From: Circinella minor
Taxonomy: Eukaryota; Mucoromycota; Mucoromycetes; Mucorales; Lichtheimiaceae
Direction: 5' to 3'
DNA length: 25,521 bases
Assembly (NCBI GenBank): GCA_016758965.1
Contig: JAEPRB010000399.1
Coordinates: 1 to 25,521 of the forward strand
Both the position numbers and the translations under genes were made by a program. Positions 21,847-25,521 of the stretch are shown piece by piece; within the stretch, counting starts at the first letter, position 1, and each line of letters begins with the position of its first letter. Below the pieces are notes generated by a model. The model was given only the letters and a program-made list of their open reading frames with translations. It searched no databases and was not told the origin of the DNA.

Positions 21847-21907
21847 TAGATAAAAATCTGAGCAATGTTCTTATTTTCTGTACATTTTATTTATTATTAT
21901 TATTATC

Positions 21908-22123
21908 ATGCGCCATTTCACTTCCGTTGTTGCCCTCGTTAGTTTGGCTCTCTTTGCAATTTCTTCCGTATCAGCTACCGGTGCTGATGATGTACAAGGA
22001 TCCTCTGAACAAAAAAGAGACGTCAATGTAACTCCAATAAAAAGAGAGACAGACGAAGAATACTGTGCCGCATGTGATGAGTTCCCTGATGACGAATGCG
22101 TGGATTATTGCTTTACTCCATAA
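21908..22123 (+). CDS. Secreted four-cysteine prepropeptide, paralogue 4 (most acidic)
   Basis: 71 residues. The leader has the common signal peptide ending SVSA, a propeptide TGADDVQGSSEQKR and the spacer DVNVTPIKR. The predicted 25-residue product (47-71) carries C53, C56, C64 and C68 and P60. It has ten Asp/Glu and no Lys or Arg, the strongest negative charge in the family. It ends CFTP. Compared with paralogue 5 it differs at 15 of the 22 codons from residue 47 to the fourth Cys, all replacements, while their leaders differ at 9 of 138 bases. Such acidity argues against a classical cationic antimicrobial peptide. Function is not known. Confidence 0.86.
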   Translation: MRHFTSVVALVSLALFAISSVSATGADDVQGSSEQKRDVNVTPIKRETDEEYCAACDEFPDDECVDYCFTP

Positions 22124-22665
22124 TAATTAGTAAAAATATGCAGATTTAAAAAACCTTAGTAAAACTAATTATAACGACAACACAATATTGTGAATTATCA
22201 AGATTACAAAACGATCATTCCAAGAACTGGCGTAAATGATATGATATATATATTATAATACATGATTCTTATTTGTTTTACTTTACTCCTATTTGTCTGT
22301 TCCTTTTTTGTAATTCTCGAATAATTCAAATTAACAAATAAATATTTTTGGTTTTACTCTATATCTCATCTTTATCACAATAAAAAAAAATACAACAAGG
22401 TTATAAAGCATAACTTAACTTTTTACTATTTCGTTGTTATTATGAGTTCTAACTGTCATTTCTATTCTTCTTCTTTATAAAAAATTGATAGTTATATAAG
22501 CAAAGTTTATAGACAAGCAAGCAGTAGTTTAATACTGCTATGTTAGCATATGAGTCACTTATTGCCCTTTTTTTTTCTTGTCATAGCAACACAAAAACTA
22601 ATTCAAAAACTACAGTATACAAGTTGTAAATATATAAGACCTTGTTGAATAAAATAACTTATCAC
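22124..22665 (+). repeat. D block of unit 4, truncated
   Basis: Matches the first half of the other D blocks, with a poly(A) signal AATAAA at 22337 and hairpin AGTAGT-TTAAT-ACTGCT at 22523-22539. It breaks off near 22665, before the part that elsewhere leads to the S block. Confidence 0.65.
22337..22342 (+). terminator. Probable poly(A) signal, gene 4
   Basis: AATAAA at the position equivalent to 7707. Confidence 0.4.
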
Positions 22666-23467
22666 ATGCTCCGAATTTTTTCTTAAATAAAAATTGTGAC
22701 TATAAATCATATTACGTACTCCCGGTTTTGCTTTTTTTTTTTTTGTATGTAACTAACATTGTTGTATACATACTAATATTTTAGTAACTATAGCTGGACT
22801 CCCTACTTGGTATGTTTTTTTTTTTAGAAAAAAAAATTGGATAGTGTCATGAAGTGGGCGTAATTGAAGTTCAATACAGTTCTATAAAGAAAAAACATCA
22901 CTCCCATCAAGAAGTAATAACTTGTTTTTTGAATATTATTGTATACACTTAGTGTACCTATGCATAATATATTTCTGTCCCATTTAATCCTAATAATCGA
23001 TCTAAAATGTTACTTATTCGTAGATTGATTGGCGTTCTACGTTTTGCACGGGGCATAGAAACAAGAAGACGCCCCTATTTGCTGCGAAAGTGGTCTGGGG
23101 AGGTAGCATTAGATAAAAATAAAAAGTAATCAAGGTTTATAAATGATATATTTATTACCATCACTCGGAGTAAGTGCAGTATAAAATTGTGCATTATTTA
23201 TTTGAGTATCAATATTAAATAACAAAATTGAACAGAATAATAGAGAAGTGATGATCAATGAAAACAACTCCTGAAATACAAACGCCCTTTCCCTTTTTTT
23301 TTACTGCTATATGTTATGGAGTATGTACAACAAAAATAAAATAATCATCTACAAAACTCTACTCCCATACTTCCAGACTTGAAAAAAAAAATCAATATAA
23401 ATAGCAAACAAAAATCTGGCAGTAATATTCTTATTTTCAGTACATTTTATTTATTATTATTATAATC
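22666..23467 (+). promoter_or_regulatory. Deletion junction and P block upstream of peptide gene 5
   Basis: From about 22740 this is the right three-quarters of a P block: T/A tract 22815-22836, GTGGGCG at 22854, a modified dyad CAAGAAGTAATAACTTG at 22908-22924, CACTCGGAGTAA at 23162, and a TATA box at 23396. About 75 bases of unassigned DNA (22666-22740) join it to the truncated D block. The rest of D, the S and M blocks and the start of P are missing. Confidence 0.65.
23396..23404 (+). promoter_or_regulatory. TATA box, peptide gene 5
   Basis: TATAAATAG, 72 bases before the ATG at 23468. Confidence 0.6.
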
Positions 23468-23680
23468 ATGCGTCGTTTTACTTCCGTTGTTGCCCTCGTT
23501 AGTTTGGCTCTCTTTGCAATTTCTTCCGTATCAGCTACCGGTGCTGCCGATGTACAAGGACTCACTGAACAAAAAAGAGACGTCAATGTAGCTCCAATAA
23601 AAAGAGATGAGATTGATGATGTGTGTGACGCATGTTCAGAGAACCCTAATAACGATTGCACAAATGTATGCGGTTTCTAA
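23468..23680 (+). CDS. Secreted four-cysteine prepropeptide, paralogue 5
   Basis: 70 residues, the shortest member. Signal peptide 1-23 ends SVSA. The propeptide TGAADVQGLTEQKR differs from the usual GSS before EQKR. The spacer is DVNVAPIKR. The predicted 24-residue product (47-70) starts with Asp instead of the usual ETD/QTD, has C53, C56, C64, C68 and P60, and ends CGF like paralogue 3. It has seven D/E and no K or R. Upstream DNA is nearly the same as for paralogue 4, yet the C-terminal peptide shares only seven of 22 residues up to the fourth Cys. Role unknown. Confidence 0.86.
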   Translation: MRRFTSVVALVSLALFAISSVSATGAADVQGLTEQKRDVNVAPIKRDEIDDVCDACSENPNNDCTNVCGF

Positions 23681-24458
23681 AGATATGTAGATTTAAAACG
23701 CTTGGATAAACATAATCATGACGACAGCAAAAAATTGTTAATTATCAAGATTACAAAACGAGCATTACAAGAACTGGCGTGAATGATATGACATTTATCA
23801 TGATTCATTATTCTTATCTGTTTTACTCTACTTCTATTTGTCTGTCCCTTTTGTAACTGTCCTATGATTCAAACTCATAAATAAATTCCTTTGATTTTAC
23901 TCTATATCTCTTCTTTATTACAATAAAAAAAAAAAAGAAGTTTCAAAGCATAACTTAACCTATCACTATTTGGTTATTTATTATGGGTTCTAACTGACAT
24001 TTTTATTCTTATTTTTTTTTAAAAAAAAAATTGTTATCTATATAAGCAAAGCTTATAGACACACGTAAAGTAGTTTAATACTGCTATGTGAGCATATTTT
24101 TAGTCACCTGTTGCCAGTCCTTTTTCGTACCATAGCAACACAAAGGCTAATTTAAAAACTACAGTAAATATATAAGATCTTGAATAAAATAGCTTACTTT
24201 CTAAATTATTAAATGTCATATTTCGACCTCCAAATTTTTAAAAAGTATCCTATGTTTCATCAATCTACTGAGAATATTTAAAGGCAAGTTCCTTGGAAGT
24301 GACATTATGTAATAAATTAGATATCCTTACCAGTACTACTCAAATGTACGCTGCTTTTTTATCAAAATCGGTTTTAATTTTGATCTTTCAAGTAGAATAA
24401 TTATAGTAATGTTTCTCTCCTTACTAAAGTTTTGGATGAAAAAGAATAAACCATTGAC
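23681..24458 (+). repeat. D block of unit 5, right end deleted
   Basis: Homologous to other D blocks, with AATAAA at 23880 and hairpin AGTAGT-TTAAT-ACTGCT at 24069-24085. It ends near AAACCATTGACAG (24458), where several hundred bases present in units 1-3 are missing and the S block starts part-way in. Confidence 0.62.
23880..23885 (+). terminator. Probable poly(A) signal, gene 5
   Basis: AATAAA about 200 bases after the stop. Confidence 0.4.
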
Positions 24459-25355
24459 AGGAATTTTTTTTTTATTATCTTTGATTTAACTCCATCTATT
24501 TACTGGTAGTATGATGGCGACTGCTACATATTGTACACCCCTATTAAGAATCATACTTACATCTTCCCAATGGGTCTTGATGTAATATTACCAATAAACG
24601 CTACGTATGTTTTTTAAGAACAACTTTTGCATAATACTTACTGAATGGATCTCTCATTAGATTATTGGTAAAACAACTACAGGAACACCATATGCGTCTA
24701 TAAAGTAATAACAAAATCTGATACGTCTTAGACACGCATAAACAAACATCTATTTGTGTCTATTATTTTTTTAATTAAAAGAAATACAGTTTTAACATGA
24801 ATAAAAAGTAAATTATATGGTAACATATTTACAATTATTTAGCCGTTAACGCTTGATTATTTATATTTCTGTATAAATGTTATTCTTTCACAGATTAAAA
24901 AAACAAAATTGCAATAATATCTATTTTTTATATTACTTTTTCTCTAGGGTCGTTTAATAAGAGACGTCTCTTTATTTGATTCTCTATTTGATATGAATTT
25001 TAGTTTATTTTATATCTTTGGCCTGTCATACTTTTTACTCCCAACATATATTTTGTCCTTTGCTTTCTATGCAAGAATATAACATGAGAATTTTAAAATA
25101 AAATAAATAGTAGGTAATATATCATTGACAAAAAAAAAATACACTGCTATTATTATGTTGATTATGTGGAATATAATATAACATAATACTTATTAATAAG
25201 ACAATATATACAGAATGTTTTTGAGATATATGTCTCGGTCGATACATTCTTTATTATTAGCTTTACGTGGAGACGAGCATTAGTGTAACAGTAGGTGTTG
25301 TCCAATAGGTATACCTGTTATAATTAAGAGTATAAATGAATTAATCAAATAGGTT
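24459..25355 (+). repeat. S block, unit 5 (5'-truncated)
   Basis: Begins inside the module at TTTACTGGTAGTATGATGGCG and follows it to TATAATTAAGAGTATAAATGAATTAATCAAAT. This is the last recognisable piece of the array. No gene seen. Confidence 0.68.
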
Positions 25356-25521
25356 TTGATTATTCTTTTCTTAATAATTTAGCTTACCAGAGAGTACATT
25401 TTTTTTCTCCACAAGGTCCTGAACCATCTTTTTTATTCTGTGTAATAAATAAGGTTATATGCCAACAAGAAAAAGGTTTTTTAAAAAAAAACATTCCCAA
25501 TGTTTGGTCATAATAGGAGTT
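25356..25521. other. Right edge, not part of the repeat unit
   Basis: After about 25355 the match to the repeat unit ends and no M block follows. The stretch 25388-25437 could be a short minus-strand exon (see findings). If so, the array ends here and a different gene begins. Confidence 0.35.

Larger units (their letters stand above)
20991..21907 (+). promoter_or_regulatory. P block: upstream region of peptide gene 4
   Basis: Same landmarks, more diverged at its left end: T8A8 at 21287-21302, GTGGGCG at 21324, dyad CAAGT-GATA-ACTTG at 21379-21392, GCTCGGAGTAG near 21602, and a TATA box at 21838. It is closest to the P block of gene 5 near the TATA box. Confidence 0.7.

Noticed and set aside
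4045..25355. CRISPR array or rRNA repeat as explanation for the repeats
   Set aside because: Units are kilobases long with a spliceosomal-type eukaryotic context, no short regular direct repeats, and no rRNA-like sequence.

Overview
This is a very AT-rich eukaryotic window. It has one intron-bearing housekeeping gene at the left edge and, filling the rest, a tandem array of tiny secreted-peptide genes. Short spliceosomal introns (GT..AG, with a CTAAC branch site in one), Q/N-rich low-complexity tracts, lysine-arginine (Kex2-type) processing sites and an Elg1/ATAD5-type replication gene fit a fungus, perhaps an early-diverging (zygomycete-grade) one. That placement is inference; no rRNA, tRNA or other lineage marker is visible.

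Positions 1-3298, minus strand: a partial ATAD5/Elg1-family gene (large subunit of the RFC-like PCNA unloader). Two complete exons and part of a third are visible. Its upstream region carries three CGCG-containing sites resembling MBF/E2F elements, which would fit G1/S expression.

Positions about 4045-25355: an array of about five units. Each is built from the same modules in the order spacer block S (about 1.1 kb), middle block M (about 1.1 kb), promoter block P (about 0.9 kb), a 210-234 bp intronless gene, and downstream block D (about 1.05 kb). The five genes start at 7278, 11680, 17454, 21908 and 23468, all on the plus strand. Unit 1 has its M block inverted. Unit 3 carries two insertions (about 0.28 and 1.1 kb). 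Between genes 4 and 5 most of a unit is missing. The last unit has a deletion in D and continues towards the right edge.

Each gene encodes a 70-77 residue prepropeptide: a 23-residue signal peptide, a 14-residue propeptide ending in KR, a 9-residue spacer peptide DVNxxPxKR, and a 24-31 residue acidic C-terminal peptide with the frame C-x2-C-x3-P-x2-[DE]-C-x3-C. The first 46 residues are nearly invariant. The C-terminal peptide is hypervariable except for the four Cys and one Pro. In the two pairs counted by hand it changes almost only by amino-acid replacement, and in genes 1/2 faster than the adjacent noncoding DNA. This resembles venom-peptide or effector evolution and is the main discovery here: an apparently diversifying, Kex2-processed, four-cysteine secreted peptide family amplified as 4.4-kb tandem units. 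I do not recognise the family and its function is unknown.
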